Positions 20,478-29,355 of a stretch of DNA of 64,000 bases are shown piece by piece; the first letter of the stretch is position 1; each line of letters opens with the position of its first letter. The notes below the pieces were generated by a model, which saw nothing but the letters and a program-made list of their open reading frames with translations, did no database searches and was not told the origin of the DNA. Source of the DNA: Clostridia bacterium. Lineage in GTDB: Bacteria; Bacillota; Clostridia; Oscillospirales; Acutalibacteraceae. The stretch is from positions 1 to 64,000 of the forward strand of contig JAFRJS010000013.1 of the NCBI GenBank assembly GCA_017432165.1. The letters run 5' to 3'. Position numbers and translations under genes: made by a program.

Positions 20478-20576
20478 TTTTAACCTTCCTTTCCTCAAAT
20501 AAAAATTTTAGTTATTTAATTTAATTATACCATGATTTAAAGATTAATTTTTAAATATTTTTTTACTTTAATATGA

Positions 20577-20605
20577 TTGACATTAACCCGCTAATTTATT
20601 AAAAT
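20577..20605 (+). promoter_or_regulatory. Promoter of the NatAB-like exporter operon
   Basis: A perfect TTGACA (20577-20582) and TAAAAT (20600-20605) are 17 bases apart, about 42 bases before the GTG start of the ATPase gene. The region 20478-20646 is otherwise an AT-rich divergent spacer towards uvrB. Confidence 0.7.
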
Positions 20606-20646
20606 TTTAAGTAAGTGTTAATATTTTTGATATAGGAGATGTCGTT

Positions 20647-21381
20647 GTGATTGAAATAAAAAATATAAGCAAAAAATTTAAAAATAAACAGGCGCTTAAA
20701 AGTGTAAGTTTTGAAGTCGGCACAGGCGAAATACTTGGCCTTTTGGGCGAAAACGGTGCCGGAAAATCAACTCTTTTGCGGATAATCAGCACAATGCTTT
20801 TGCCAAGTGAAGGCAGTGCCGTAATTAGCGGATATGATATTTTAAAATCGCCAAAAGAAGTCAGAAAAAACATAGGAATACTTTTTGGCAGTGAAGTTGG
20901 GCTTTATGAAAGGCTTACCTCGCGGGAAAATCTTGAATTTTTTGCCAAATTAAACGGCATGTCAGACAAAGAAAGCAAAGAGAGAATAGACTATTTAATT
21001 AATAAGTTTTCTTTTGAAGAATACGCCGACAAAAAAGTGATTACGCTTTCCAAAGGAATGAAACAAAAAGTTGCAATAGCCAGGTCGATAGTACATAATC
21101 CTTCCGTTATGCTTTTTGATGAGCCTGATTCAGGGCTTGATTTTAAGGCATCAAAAATTATTTTTGATTTTATGGAAGAATGTAAAAAAGAGGGCAAAAC
21201 TATAATTTTCTCCAGTCATTCAATGGAAAATATAAAGAATTATTCAGACAGAATCGTTGTTCTTCACAGGGGAGAAATAACAAAGATATTTAGAATTGAC
21301 GAATACCGAGGAAAATACTCCGAAAAAGAAATAAATAATATGCTCTTTAATTTGGTATGTGATGGTGATGAAAATGTTTAG
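20647..21381 (+). CDS. ABC transporter ATP-binding protein, NatA-like
   Basis: This 244-residue ATPase has GENGAGKST (Walker A), LSKGMKQKVAIARS (signature) and VMLFDEPDSGLD (Walker B), followed by the switch histidine in SSHSMENI. The similarity to NatA of the sodium exporter NatAB is by arrangement and length. The start is GTG 20647 behind TAGGAGATG. It overlaps the permease gene by 23 bases, which implies translational coupling. Confidence 0.88.
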   Translation: MIEIKNISKKFKNKQALKSVSFEVGTGEILGLLGENGAGKSTLLRIISTMLLPSEGSAVISGYDILKSPKEVRKNIGILFGSEVGLYERLTSRENLEFFAKLNGMSDKESKERIDYLINKFSFEEYADKKVITLSKGMKQKVAIARSIVHNPSVMLFDEPDSGLDFKASKIIFDFMEECKKEGKTIIFSSHSMENIKNYSDRIVVLHRGEITKIFRIDEYRGKYSEKEINNMLFNLVCDGDENV

Positions 21382-22549
21382 ACAAGCTTTGATTATATTT
21401 TTTAAGGAATTAAAATGTATTGTGCGTGATGCAAAAACCTTTTTTGTGGGAATTTTAATACCGTTTTTTTTGGTTCCCACCATGCTTTTTATATTTAATT
21501 TTACAATGGGCGGAACGGAGAAAAGCATTGCAAAAAATGTAAATATAGCGGTAAGCAGTAAAAACAATTCTTTTTATAAGTTTATGTCCGCACAAGATGA
21601 TGTTACAATTGTAGAAACAAACAATCCCGGAAAATCTTTGGATTCCGGCGAGATATCTTCTTACATAATAATTGACGAGAATTTAGACGAAAAAGTTCTA
21701 AAAAAAGAGCCGTTTAATTTGGATATTAAATATAATAAATCATCTATGAATTCTTTGCTTGCGCAGCCCATGGTTTCGCAGTACGAAGAAGCTTACAGAT
21801 ATGTTTTGGAAAAATCTTCTTTTAAAAATTACGAAGAACTGGAACAAATCAACAAAAACAAGTTTAATTTAGGGCAGCAGCAAAATGATCAAGAATCTAT
21901 GGATCTTAGCTCTATGATTTTTATGATGCTCGTACCGATGATGCTTATACTTTATTCCTGTTTTGGTTCGTCAAGCACAGCTGCAGAGCTTGGCGCGGGA
22001 GAAAAAGAAAGAGGAACATTCGAGCCGTTGCTTTCAACGGGCGTGGAAAGATCTGCAGTGGTGATTGGTAAACTTTTTGCTACGGCTTTTATGGGAGTTT
22101 TAAGCAGTATGTTTACTGTTATGGGGCTTTTTGTGTATCTGATTGTTTCTTCCAAAAACGACAATATTTTAAACAATTTTAATATTTTTTCATTTGTGGA
22201 GCTTTTAACTATTATTGTTGTGATTTCTGTGTTTTTTGCAGCACTTAATCTTACAATAGGCATTTACGCAAAATCATACAAAGAAGCACAAACATTTTTA
22301 ATGCCTGTTTGCTTGCTTGTTATGTTTCCGTCATTTTTCACTTATACGCTGGACTTTAGCAATGTTGGTTTTACCGATTTGTCCATACCTGTTTTAAATA
22401 CTATTTGTGTAATAAAGGAAATTTTGTCTAATTCTTTTAACGCCATGCATTTTAGCGTTGTAATTGCTTGGCATCTTGTTTATATCTTCCTTTTGTGCTT
22501 GGTTATGTTTAAACTATTTAAAAAAGAAAATATAATCTTTAGAGTATAA
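21359..22549 (+). CDS. ABC-2 type permease, NatB-like
   Basis: The 396-residue protein has one N-terminal membrane segment, an extracytoplasmic domain of about 130 residues (residues 45-175), and five hydrophobic segments in the C-terminal half. That is the ABC-2/NatB layout. The loop GAGEKERGTFEPLLSTGVERS is the conserved cytoplasmic coupling helix of this family. It pairs with the ATPase before it. Sodium or drug/lipid export are both possible. Several in-frame starts lie at 21359-21374. Confidence 0.85.
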   Translation: MMVMKMFRQALIIFFKELKCIVRDAKTFFVGILIPFFLVPTMLFIFNFTMGGTEKSIAKNVNIAVSSKNNSFYKFMSAQDDVTIVETNNPGKSLDSGEISSYIIIDENLDEKVLKKEPFNLDIKYNKSSMNSLLAQPMVSQYEEAYRYVLEKSSFKNYEELEQINKNKFNLGQQQNDQESMDLSSMIFMMLVPMMLILYSCFGSSSTAAELGAGEKERGTFEPLLSTGVERSAVVIGKLFATAFMGVLSSMFTVMGLFVYLIVSSKNDNILNNFNIFSFVELLTIIVVISVFFAALNLTIGIYAKSYKEAQTFLMPVCLLVMFPSFFTYTLDFSNVGFTDLSIPVLNTICVIKEILSNSFNAMHFSVVIAWHLVYIFLLCLVMFKLFKKENIIFRV

Positions 22550-22572
22550 AATGAAAAAGTTGGTGATTTAAA

Positions 22573-23280
22573 ATAGAAAACAGATTTAGTAGAACTGAGC
22601 TTTTAATTGGCAAAGAAAGCCTTGATAAATTAAAAAAATCAAAAGTTATAGTTTTTGGTTTAGGGGGCGTGGGTTCGTTTGTAATCGAGGCGCTTGCAAG
22701 AAGCGGCGTAGGCAGCATTTCTTTGGTGGATAGCGATAAAGTGGATATAACTAATATTAATAGGCAGCTTATAGCAGATGATACAACTGTTGGAAAATTC
22801 AAAACTCAAGTTATGAAAGAAAGACTCTTTAATATAAACCCTGATTTAAAAGTAACGACTTATAATACGTTTGTTTCAAAAGAAAATATAGACCAGTTTG
22901 ATTTTTTACATTATAATTATGTTGTAGACGCAATAGACACGGTTACATCAAAACTTCTTATTGTGCAAAAAGCATACGAAAACAAAGTAGATATTATAAG
23001 CTCAATGGGAACAGCCAACAAGATTGACCCGCTTATGCTTAGAGTAGATGATATTTACAAAACTCATGAATGCCCACTTGCAAGGGTTATGAGGCGTGAA
23101 CTAAAAAAAAGATTTGTGAAACATCTTAAAGTGGTGTATTCTATAGAAAAGCCTGTTTACACAGCAAGAGATCATGACATTAATGGTAAAAAAATTAACG
23201 CAAGTGTTTCATTTGTGCCTTCTGTGGCAGGACTTATAATTGGAGGTCAGGTTATAAGGGATATTTTAAAGCAAAATTAA
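22573..23280 (+). CDS. tcdA: TcdA-like tRNA threonylcarbamoyladenosine dehydratase (ThiF/HesA family), ATA start
   Basis: The protein has the E1-like ThiF/MoeB fold: GLGGVGSFVIEALARSG (adenylate-binding glycine loop), DSDKVDITNINRQ and DAIDTVTSKL. In E. coli TcdA cyclises t6A37 of tRNA. The conserved family N-terminus (ENRFSRTELLIGKESLDKL) is fully encoded, but between the in-frame stop at 22564 and GTG 22669 there is no ATG, GTG or TTG. The only candidate start that keeps the N-terminus is ATA 22573, five bases after GGTGAT. Starting at GTG 22669 would cut through the glycine loop. Clostridial relatives usually have about 235-250 residues; the ATA start gives 235. Confidence 0.85.
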   Translation: MENRFSRTELLIGKESLDKLKKSKVIVFGLGGVGSFVIEALARSGVGSISLVDSDKVDITNINRQLIADDTTVGKFKTQVMKERLFNINPDLKVTTYNTFVSKENIDQFDFLHYNYVVDAIDTVTSKLLIVQKAYENKVDIISSMGTANKIDPLMLRVDDIYKTHECPLARVMRRELKKRFVKHLKVVYSIEKPVYTARDHDINGKKINASVSFVPSVAGLIIGGQVIRDILKQN

Positions 23281-23306
23281 ATAAAGAAAGAAAGAAATGA
23301 ATTAAA

Positions 23307-25358
23307 TTGAGTATAAGTGAATGGAAAATTAAAGATATAAATAAAAGAGAGGCGCTAAAGATATCTCACGAATGTGATATACCCTTTATTTGTGCTGCAA
23401 TACTGTACACAAGAGGGCTTAAAAGCGCTGAAGAAATTAATAATTTTTTGAAAAAAGGCGATGATTTTGAGTCGCCTTTTAATATTAAAGATATGGACAA
23501 AGCAGTTAACAGAGTGAAAAAAGCGCTTGAGACAAACGAAAAAATATGTATTTACGGCGATTATGATGCCGACGGAATAACGGCAACGGCTCTTGTTTTT
23601 CACTACTTAAAAAATAAAGGTGCAGACGTTTTTTATTATATTCCGTCCAGAGAAAAAGAGGGATACGGCCTAAACCCGTCTGCGATTGATTTTATAAAAG
23701 AAAAAGAAGCAAAATTAATTTTTACGGTAGATAACGGGGTTTCAGCGGAAAAAGAAGTGGACTACGCAAATTCTTTAGGGATTGATGTTGTTGTAACAGA
23801 TCATCACAGAGTGCCGGAAAAATTGCCAAACGCCGTCGCAGTTGTTGACCCATATAGAGAAGATTGCAATGCTAAATATAAAAATTTTGCAGGGGTGGGT
23901 GTTGCTTTTAAGTTTATTCAAGCAATGGAAGACGGAAAAGGTTTTGACACTTCAAAATATCTGGATTTAGTGGCAATAGGCACAATCGGGGATTCGATTG
24001 AGCTAGTTGGCGAAACTCGCAATATTGTAAAAGATGGTATAAAAAGCATAACGAATTTTAACCGCCCCGGTATAAATTCCCTTATAGAAATTTCTGGATT
24101 AAAAGACAAGCAAATAAGCTCAATGAATATAGCTTATTGTTTGGTTCCGCGCATAAATGCAAGTGGAAGAATGGGAGACGCGGCGCTTGCCTTTAAACTT
24201 TTAACAAGTAAGGATGAAATAGAGGCATCCAATTATGCTGATCAGCTTAATGAGCTTAACGACAAAAGAAAAGAAATAGAAAACGAAATTATAGATTCCG
24301 TGGAAGAACTTTTAGAAAGGGAACCGGACAGAAAAAACAGAAAAATAATAATTGCAGAAGGAAAAGACTGGCACCACGGCGTTTTGGGGATAGTTGCTTC
24401 CAGAATTGTGCAAAAATACGGTAAACCCACGATACTGATTTCCATAAGCGGGGAAGAAGCAACGGCATCTTGCCGCAGTGTGGCGAATTTTTCCATACAC
24501 AATTTAGTTAGCATGTGTTCGCAGTGGGTGGAAAGATTCGGTGGGCACCCTATGGCTGCTGGAATAAATTTAAAAACCTGTAATGTAGAAAATTTTAAAG
24601 AGGCTATTTTAACAAATGCGGAAAAACTGGAGATTTCGCACCCAAAATTAAACATAGACCTTAATATAAACCCATTAAAAATAAGCACAAACATTTTAGA
24701 CGATATAGATATTATTAAGCCATTTGGAGTTGGAAACCCCGAACCTGTTTTTTTGCTTTCCAATATGAAGCTCAAAAAGATAATCTCAATCGGGCAGGGT
24801 AATCATACAAAATTGATTGTTGGTCGAGATGGCGCAAAGTGTGAAATTGTTATGTTTAATAAAAAGCCCGGTGAATTTTTGTACAGCGAAGGTGAAAGGC
24901 TGGATTTTGCGGTAACTTTTTCCAGAAATGAATACCGCGGGGTTGTAAGCGTTTCTATACAGGCGCTGGATATTAAAATGTCAAACGTTAATCTTTGCGA
25001 AGCTATTAACTGCAAAAAGGTTTACGAAAAATTCAAATTAGGCTATAATTTATCTAAAGATGAGCTGAGACTTTTAAACTTAAGAAGAAGCGATTTTGCC
25101 CTTGTTTACAGATACTTAAGGCTTTTAAAAGAAAACAATACTCGCATGGATATAATAAGCCAAAGGGTATTTAAAAACACGGAATGCACCGCAAAAGTAT
25201 ATGTTATAGTAGAGGTTCTAAAGGAGCTTGGTCTCGTGTCTTTGAGACAAAGTGGAGATGAATTTAAAATTAAAGTAAATATGAATGTAGACAAAGTTGA
25301 TTTAAATAGCTCCCCAACTGTAAAAAAACTTAGCGGCTTGAAGGGGGAGATTATATAA
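23307..25358 (+). CDS. recJ: Single-stranded-DNA-specific exonuclease RecJ
   Basis: RecJ is a 5'-3' ssDNA exonuclease of recombination and mismatch repair. It has 683 residues with TTG start 23307. DHH domain motifs are visible: YGDYDADGITATAL, FTVDNGV and VTDHHR; the DHHA1 domain holds ERFGGHPMAAG. An OB-fold region (residues about 450-560) and an extra C-terminal domain of about 100 residues follow. The next gene starts at the same base where this one ends (TAATG overlap), so the two are translationally coupled. Confidence 0.95.
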   Translation: MSISEWKIKDINKREALKISHECDIPFICAAILYTRGLKSAEEINNFLKKGDDFESPFNIKDMDKAVNRVKKALETNEKICIYGDYDADGITATALVFHYLKNKGADVFYYIPSREKEGYGLNPSAIDFIKEKEAKLIFTVDNGVSAEKEVDYANSLGIDVVVTDHHRVPEKLPNAVAVVDPYREDCNAKYKNFAGVGVAFKFIQAMEDGKGFDTSKYLDLVAIGTIGDSIELVGETRNIVKDGIKSITNFNRPGINSLIEISGLKDKQISSMNIAYCLVPRINASGRMGDAALAFKLLTSKDEIEASNYADQLNELNDKRKEIENEIIDSVEELLEREPDRKNRKIIIAEGKDWHHGVLGIVASRIVQKYGKPTILISISGEEATASCRSVANFSIHNLVSMCSQWVERFGGHPMAAGINLKTCNVENFKEAILTNAEKLEISHPKLNIDLNINPLKISTNILDDIDIIKPFGVGNPEPVFLLSNMKLKKIISIGQGNHTKLIVGRDGAKCEIVMFNKKPGEFLYSEGERLDFAVTFSRNEYRGVVSVSIQALDIKMSNVNLCEAINCKKVYEKFKLGYNLSKDELRLLNLRRSDFALVYRYLRLLKENNTRMDIISQRVFKNTECTAKVYVIVEVLKELGLVSLRQSGDEFKIKVNMNVDKVDLNSSPTVKKLSGLKGEII

Positions 25359-27556
25359 TGCAAGAAGTAAAAAAGTATAATACTTATGAAGAACTTATGG
25401 ATCTTATTGACCAAAGTGGAGAAAACTACGATCTGGATCTTATAAACAAAGCATACGAAGTGGCATTTAATGCGCACAAAGGTCAAAAACGCACCCTTGG
25501 AGAAGACTATATAGTCCACCCGATTTCTGTTGCATATATTTTGGTGGAGCTTGGTATGGATACTCCGGCGGTATGTGCTGGACTTTTGCATGATGTTGTT
25601 GAAGATACCGAAGTTACCAAAGAAGAAATAGAGGAAAAATTTGGCACGGAAATATCAAATTTGGTTGACGGCGTAACAAAGCTTGATAAAATCCCGTCTT
25701 CGCAAGATGATGAAAATCAAGCCGAAAACATTCGCAAAATTCTTTTGGCAACCGCTCGAGATATTAGGGTAATAATGATAAAACTTGCCGACCGGCTTAA
25801 TAATATGCGAACGATTGATTGTAGACCGCCTCAAAAAAGAATAGATATATCACTTCAAACGATGGAAGTGTATGCACCAATAGCACATAGGCTGGGAATA
25901 AGAACAATAAAAGACGAGCTTGAAGATATTTCTTTAAAGTATTTGGACCCCATTGCTTACAAGGAGGTTGAAGGTTTACTTGCTCTTAAAAAAAGCGACA
26001 GAGAAAAGTTTATAAATTTAATAAAAAAACGTCTTATGGACAGACTACAAAAGTTTATTCCAGATGTATATATTGAGGGCAGAGTAAAAAGTGCAAACGA
26101 AATTTATAAAAAGATTTTCATAAAAGGCCGTGCAATGGATCAAATTTATGATATATATGCCGTGAGGGTTATAGTTAATACAATAACGGATTGCTATAAT
26201 GTTTTTGGTATGGTTCATGATATGTTCCAGCCTATTCCAAGCAGGTTTAAAGATTATATTTCTACTCCTAAGCCAAATATGTATCAGTCGCTTCATACTA
26301 CGGTTCTCAGCAAAGAGGGAATTCCCTTTGAAATTCAAATAAGAACATGGGAAATGCACAGAACGGCAGAATATGGTATTGCTGCTCATTGGAAATATAA
26401 ACTTGGCGTTTCAAGCGACAACGACTCATGGGCAAAATCTCTTTCTTGGGTGCGCAAACTTCTTGATAATCATAAAGATATTGAGGACGTTACCGATGTT
26501 ATCGGAACCATTAAATCTGATTTGGTACCAAAAGAAATATTTGTTCTTACACCAAAAGGCGATGTTATAAATCTTCCTACGGGGTCAACTGCTATCGATT
26601 TTGCTTATGCTGTTCATTCTGAGCTTGGTAACCGCATGGTGGGCGCAAAAGTAAACAAAAAGATTGTGCCAATAAATTATGTGCTTAAAACTTGGGATAT
26701 AGTAGATATTATCAGGGCAAATGATTCCAAAAAAGGTCCAAGCAGAGATTGGCTGGGGATAGTTAAAACAAGCGAGGCAAAAAATAAAATACGCCAGTGG
26801 TTTAAACGCGAAAAACGAGAAGAGAATATAATAAGAGGAAGAAACGCAACCGAACTTGAACTTTCTAAAAACAAGATAATAATTTCCGATACGCAATTAG
26901 AGGAATTTTTATCGCCGATATTAAAGAAAAACCAGTGCAGAACGTTGGAAGATTTTTTTGCAGCTGTGGGTTATGGTGGTATACAGCTGTGGAAAATAAT
27001 CCCCAGACTAAAAAATGAATATGCAAAGAAAAATAAAGAGCAAAGCGAAATAATAGAAGTAAAAAGGGAAACATTTATAAACGGAGCAAAAACAGGAAAA
27101 TCTGAAGATGGCAGCGTGATTGTAAAAGGTGTTGGAGAATGTGTTGTTAAGTTTTCCAAATGCTGCAATCCTTTGCCGGGAGATAATATTATAGGATTTA
27201 TTACAAAGGGCCACGGAATATCTGTGCATACTTGTAACTGCAAAAATGTGGAAAACAGCCTTAAAAATAAGGATTTTTTAGGAAGATGGATAGGTGTAAA
27301 GTGGGCTAAAGAAACGAATTCTTTGTTTGAAATAGTAATTAAAATAGAAGCCGGCTACAAAAAGAATTTGCTCAGTGAGATAGTTACTAAAATAAACGAT
27401 ATGAACTTAAAATTTTCTGCTCTTAATTCAAGATTATTGCCTAATAATAATATTGGAATTGAGATTAATGTTTTTGTTAAAAGTTTAGAGCATTTAGAAT
27501 TTATTGAAAATAATCTTTTAAAAATCAAAGATGTTATATCAGTAGGGAGGATATGA
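25358..27556 (+). CDS. rel: Bifunctional (p)ppGpp synthetase/hydrolase
   Basis: This 732-residue RelA/SpoT homologue makes and degrades the stringent-response alarmone. The HD hydrolase domain contains LLHDVVEDT; the synthetase domain contains RFKDYI (the RxKD motif typical of bifunctional enzymes), YQSLHTTV and EIQIRTWEMHRTAEYGIAAHW. A TGS domain (IFVLTPKGDVINLP), a Cys-containing ZFD (CCNPLPGDNIIGF) and an ACT domain follow. The operon order recJ-rel-MBL hydrolase is common in Clostridia. Confidence 0.96.
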   Translation: MQEVKKYNTYEELMDLIDQSGENYDLDLINKAYEVAFNAHKGQKRTLGEDYIVHPISVAYILVELGMDTPAVCAGLLHDVVEDTEVTKEEIEEKFGTEISNLVDGVTKLDKIPSSQDDENQAENIRKILLATARDIRVIMIKLADRLNNMRTIDCRPPQKRIDISLQTMEVYAPIAHRLGIRTIKDELEDISLKYLDPIAYKEVEGLLALKKSDREKFINLIKKRLMDRLQKFIPDVYIEGRVKSANEIYKKIFIKGRAMDQIYDIYAVRVIVNTITDCYNVFGMVHDMFQPIPSRFKDYISTPKPNMYQSLHTTVLSKEGIPFEIQIRTWEMHRTAEYGIAAHWKYKLGVSSDNDSWAKSLSWVRKLLDNHKDIEDVTDVIGTIKSDLVPKEIFVLTPKGDVINLPTGSTAIDFAYAVHSELGNRMVGAKVNKKIVPINYVLKTWDIVDIIRANDSKKGPSRDWLGIVKTSEAKNKIRQWFKREKREENIIRGRNATELELSKNKIIISDTQLEEFLSPILKKNQCRTLEDFFAAVGYGGIQLWKIIPRLKNEYAKKNKEQSEIIEVKRETFINGAKTGKSEDGSVIVKGVGECVVKFSKCCNPLPGDNIIGFITKGHGISVHTCNCKNVENSLKNKDFLGRWIGVKWAKETNSLFEIVIKIEAGYKKNLLSEIVTKINDMNLKFSALNSRLLPNNNIGIEINVFVKSLEHLEFIENNLLKIKDVISVGRI

Positions 27557-27561
27557 TTTGT

Positions 27562-28182
27562 ATGATTAAAGTAAAAAGATATAGTGTGGGAGATTTAAGA
27601 GCTAACTGTTATTTGCTTCATAATATCGATGAAAATATCTTGGCAATTGTTGACCCCGGAGGTGAAAATTCCAAACTGGAAGAAAACATTAAAAAAATTG
27701 GTAATGTGAAATATATTTTCCTTACTCATGGACATTTTGACCACATATCTGAGGCAAAAAAATATAAAGATATAACAGGGGCAAAAATAGTTATTGGAAA
27801 AGATGAAGAAAAATTCCTTGTTGATGATACTCTTAATTTGAGTGGTAAATATTTAAAAAGTCCGATAAATCCCTTCTCTGCAGATTTGCTTGCGCAGGAC
27901 GGCGAAGAAATAGACTTTGGCAGCAGCAAAATAAAAGTTATGTTTACTCCGGGGCATACAAGCGGCAGCGTTTGCTATTTAATAGATGATATGATATTTT
28001 CCGGCGACACTTTATTTAGGGGCGAAATAGGCCGTACAGATTTAAAAAGCGGAGACCCTGAATTTATGAAGATTTCGCTAAAAAAATTATATGAGTTAAA
28101 TAAAGAATACATTGTTTACCCCGGGCATGGTCTTTTTACTCTTTTAAGCAAAGAAAGGTCGAAATATACAGGGTTAATATAA
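27562..28182 (+). CDS. MBL-fold metallo-hydrolase (glyoxalase II-like)
   Basis: The 206-residue product carries the metal-binding THGHFDHI motif, the second histidine in FTPGHTSGS, the bridging aspartate in FSGDTLF and the last histidine in YPGHG, so the binuclear zinc site is complete. ATG 27562 follows AGGGAGG by 11 bases; an alternative ATG at 27553 overlaps the rel stop. The substrate is uncertain: hydroxyacyl-thioesters are typical of the family. Confidence 0.88.
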   Translation: MIKVKRYSVGDLRANCYLLHNIDENILAIVDPGGENSKLEENIKKIGNVKYIFLTHGHFDHISEAKKYKDITGAKIVIGKDEEKFLVDDTLNLSGKYLKSPINPFSADLLAQDGEEIDFGSSKIKVMFTPGHTSGSVCYLIDDMIFSGDTLFRGEIGRTDLKSGDPEFMKISLKKLYELNKEYIVYPGHGLFTLLSKERSKYTGLI

Positions 28183-28198
28183 ATTTTAAAAAATAGTA

Positions 28199-28228
28199 TT
28201 TGTAATTCACATTCGATATGGTTATAAT
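28199..28228 (+). promoter_or_regulatory. Promoter before the zinc-ribbon gene
   Basis: TTGTAA at 28199-28204 and TATAAT at 28223-28228 are 18 bases apart, 36 bases before the start codon. Confidence 0.55.
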
Positions 28229-28263
28229 AAATAAAAAGAATTAATTTAGGAGGTTGATTATTA

Positions 28264-28683
28264 ATGGGTATTTTTGAAAACATTTTTATGAAAGCAAAAG
28301 GTGCAGTGGACGCACTTGGCGAAAAAGCAGGGCAGTTTGTGGATGTTTCCAAGCTTAATATAAGAGTGGCTGAGTTAAAATCAGACTTGAAAAATGAGTT
28401 TGAATCGCTTGGTAAAACAGTTTACAACTGCGAAAAAAATCACATAGATTCCGCGCAAGAAACAAACACGTTTGTATCTAACATAGACAATATTTATATT
28501 CAAATCGAAGAACTAAAAAAACAAATTGCAGAAATGAAAAACAAAGTAATTTGTAAATTTTGCGGCGGAGCAAACGAAAATAATGCGTTATATTGCGGAA
28601 AATGCGGTAAAAAGTTAGGTAATTCCGCCTCAGAAAGTCCAGAAGAAAGCGGCGAAGACGATTTTTCGGATTTTGAAGACTAA
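28264..28683 (+). CDS. Zinc-ribbon protein with N-terminal helical region
   Basis: The 139-residue protein has a helical, coiled-coil-prone N-terminal part (residues 1-90; MKAKGAVDALGEKAGQFVDV, then EELKKQIAEMKNK). A CKFCG...CGKCG zinc ribbon follows at about residues 97-120, then an acidic Ser/Glu/Asp tail. Such proteins are common in Clostridia next to deformylase or signalling genes; no function is established. TAGGAGG lies before ATG 28264. Confidence 0.8.
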   Translation: MGIFENIFMKAKGAVDALGEKAGQFVDVSKLNIRVAELKSDLKNEFESLGKTVYNCEKNHIDSAQETNTFVSNIDNIYIQIEELKKQIAEMKNKVICKFCGGANENNALYCGKCGKKLGNSASESPEESGEDDFSDFED

Positions 28684-28723
28684 AATGTTGCCGCAATTTT
28701 AACAGTACCACTTAAAATGCGAC

Positions 28724-28752
28724 TTGAATCAACTATTAAATTATGTTATAAT
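28724..28752 (+). promoter_or_regulatory. Promoter of def
   Basis: TTGAAT at 28724-28729 and a perfect TATAAT at 28747-28752 are separated by 17 bases; the TTG start of def is 34 bases further. Confidence 0.7.
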
Positions 28753-28786
28753 AAAGTTAATAAAGTGATTTTAAGGGGTGTTTTAG

Positions 28787-29224
28787 TTGGCTATTAGAAA
28801 TATAGTTCTTGAAGGCGAGCCTATACTTTACAAAAAATGCAGAGAAGTAGAGAACTTTGACGATAGACTGGGTACACTGATTGATGATATGATAGACACC
28901 ATGAAGAATTCTAGGGGTGTGGGGTTGGCAGCACCGCAAGTGGGAATTCTAAAAAGAGTTCTTGTGATTGATGTTGGAGACGGAGTTATTGAACTTGTTA
29001 ATCCGGAAATTGTTGAATCCAGCGGTGAACAAATAGAAGAAGAAGGTTGCCTTTCTTGCCCAGGATTTTACGCAAAAACTTTGCGCCCGATGTTTGTAAC
29101 CGTTAAAGGAAAAAACAGGCACGGCAAAGAAGTAAAATATACTGGCAAAGCCCTTAAAGCTCGTGCATTTTGCCATGAAATCGATCATTTGGACGGAATA
29201 TTATTTAAGTCAAGAATCGTATAA
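28787..29224 (+). CDS. def: Peptide deformylase
   Basis: Def removes the formyl group from new proteins. All three family motifs are present in the 145-residue product: GVGLAAPQVG, EEGCLSCP (cysteine metal ligand) and CHEIDHLDGILF (HExxH). The start is TTG 28787 behind AAGGGGTG. The short length is typical of type 1 clostridial deformylases. Confidence 0.96.
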   Translation: MAIRNIVLEGEPILYKKCREVENFDDRLGTLIDDMIDTMKNSRGVGLAAPQVGILKRVLVIDVGDGVIELVNPEIVESSGEQIEEEGCLSCPGFYAKTLRPMFVTVKGKNRHGKEVKYTGKALKARAFCHEIDHLDGILFKSRIV

Positions 29225-29245
29225 ATAAATTAAATATAAACCATA

Positions 29246-29283
29246 AAATCTCTGAGTAAATTAGTTTGCTCGGAGATTTTTTT
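29246..29283 (+). terminator. Terminator after def
   Basis: AAATCTCTGAG pairs with CTCGGAGATTT over 11 bp (one G-U), followed by seven T residues. Confidence 0.8.
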
Positions 29284-29355
29284 ATAAATACCACTGGTAA
29301 ATGGTAAGCTTTTTTGATAATATTTTTATATAAGAGGTTGGTGATTAATTTAGAT

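Noticed and set aside
15914-20483. Many open frames on the plus strand opposite uvrA/uvrB
   Set aside because: They are antisense shadows of two unmistakable repair genes and lack ribosome binding sites.
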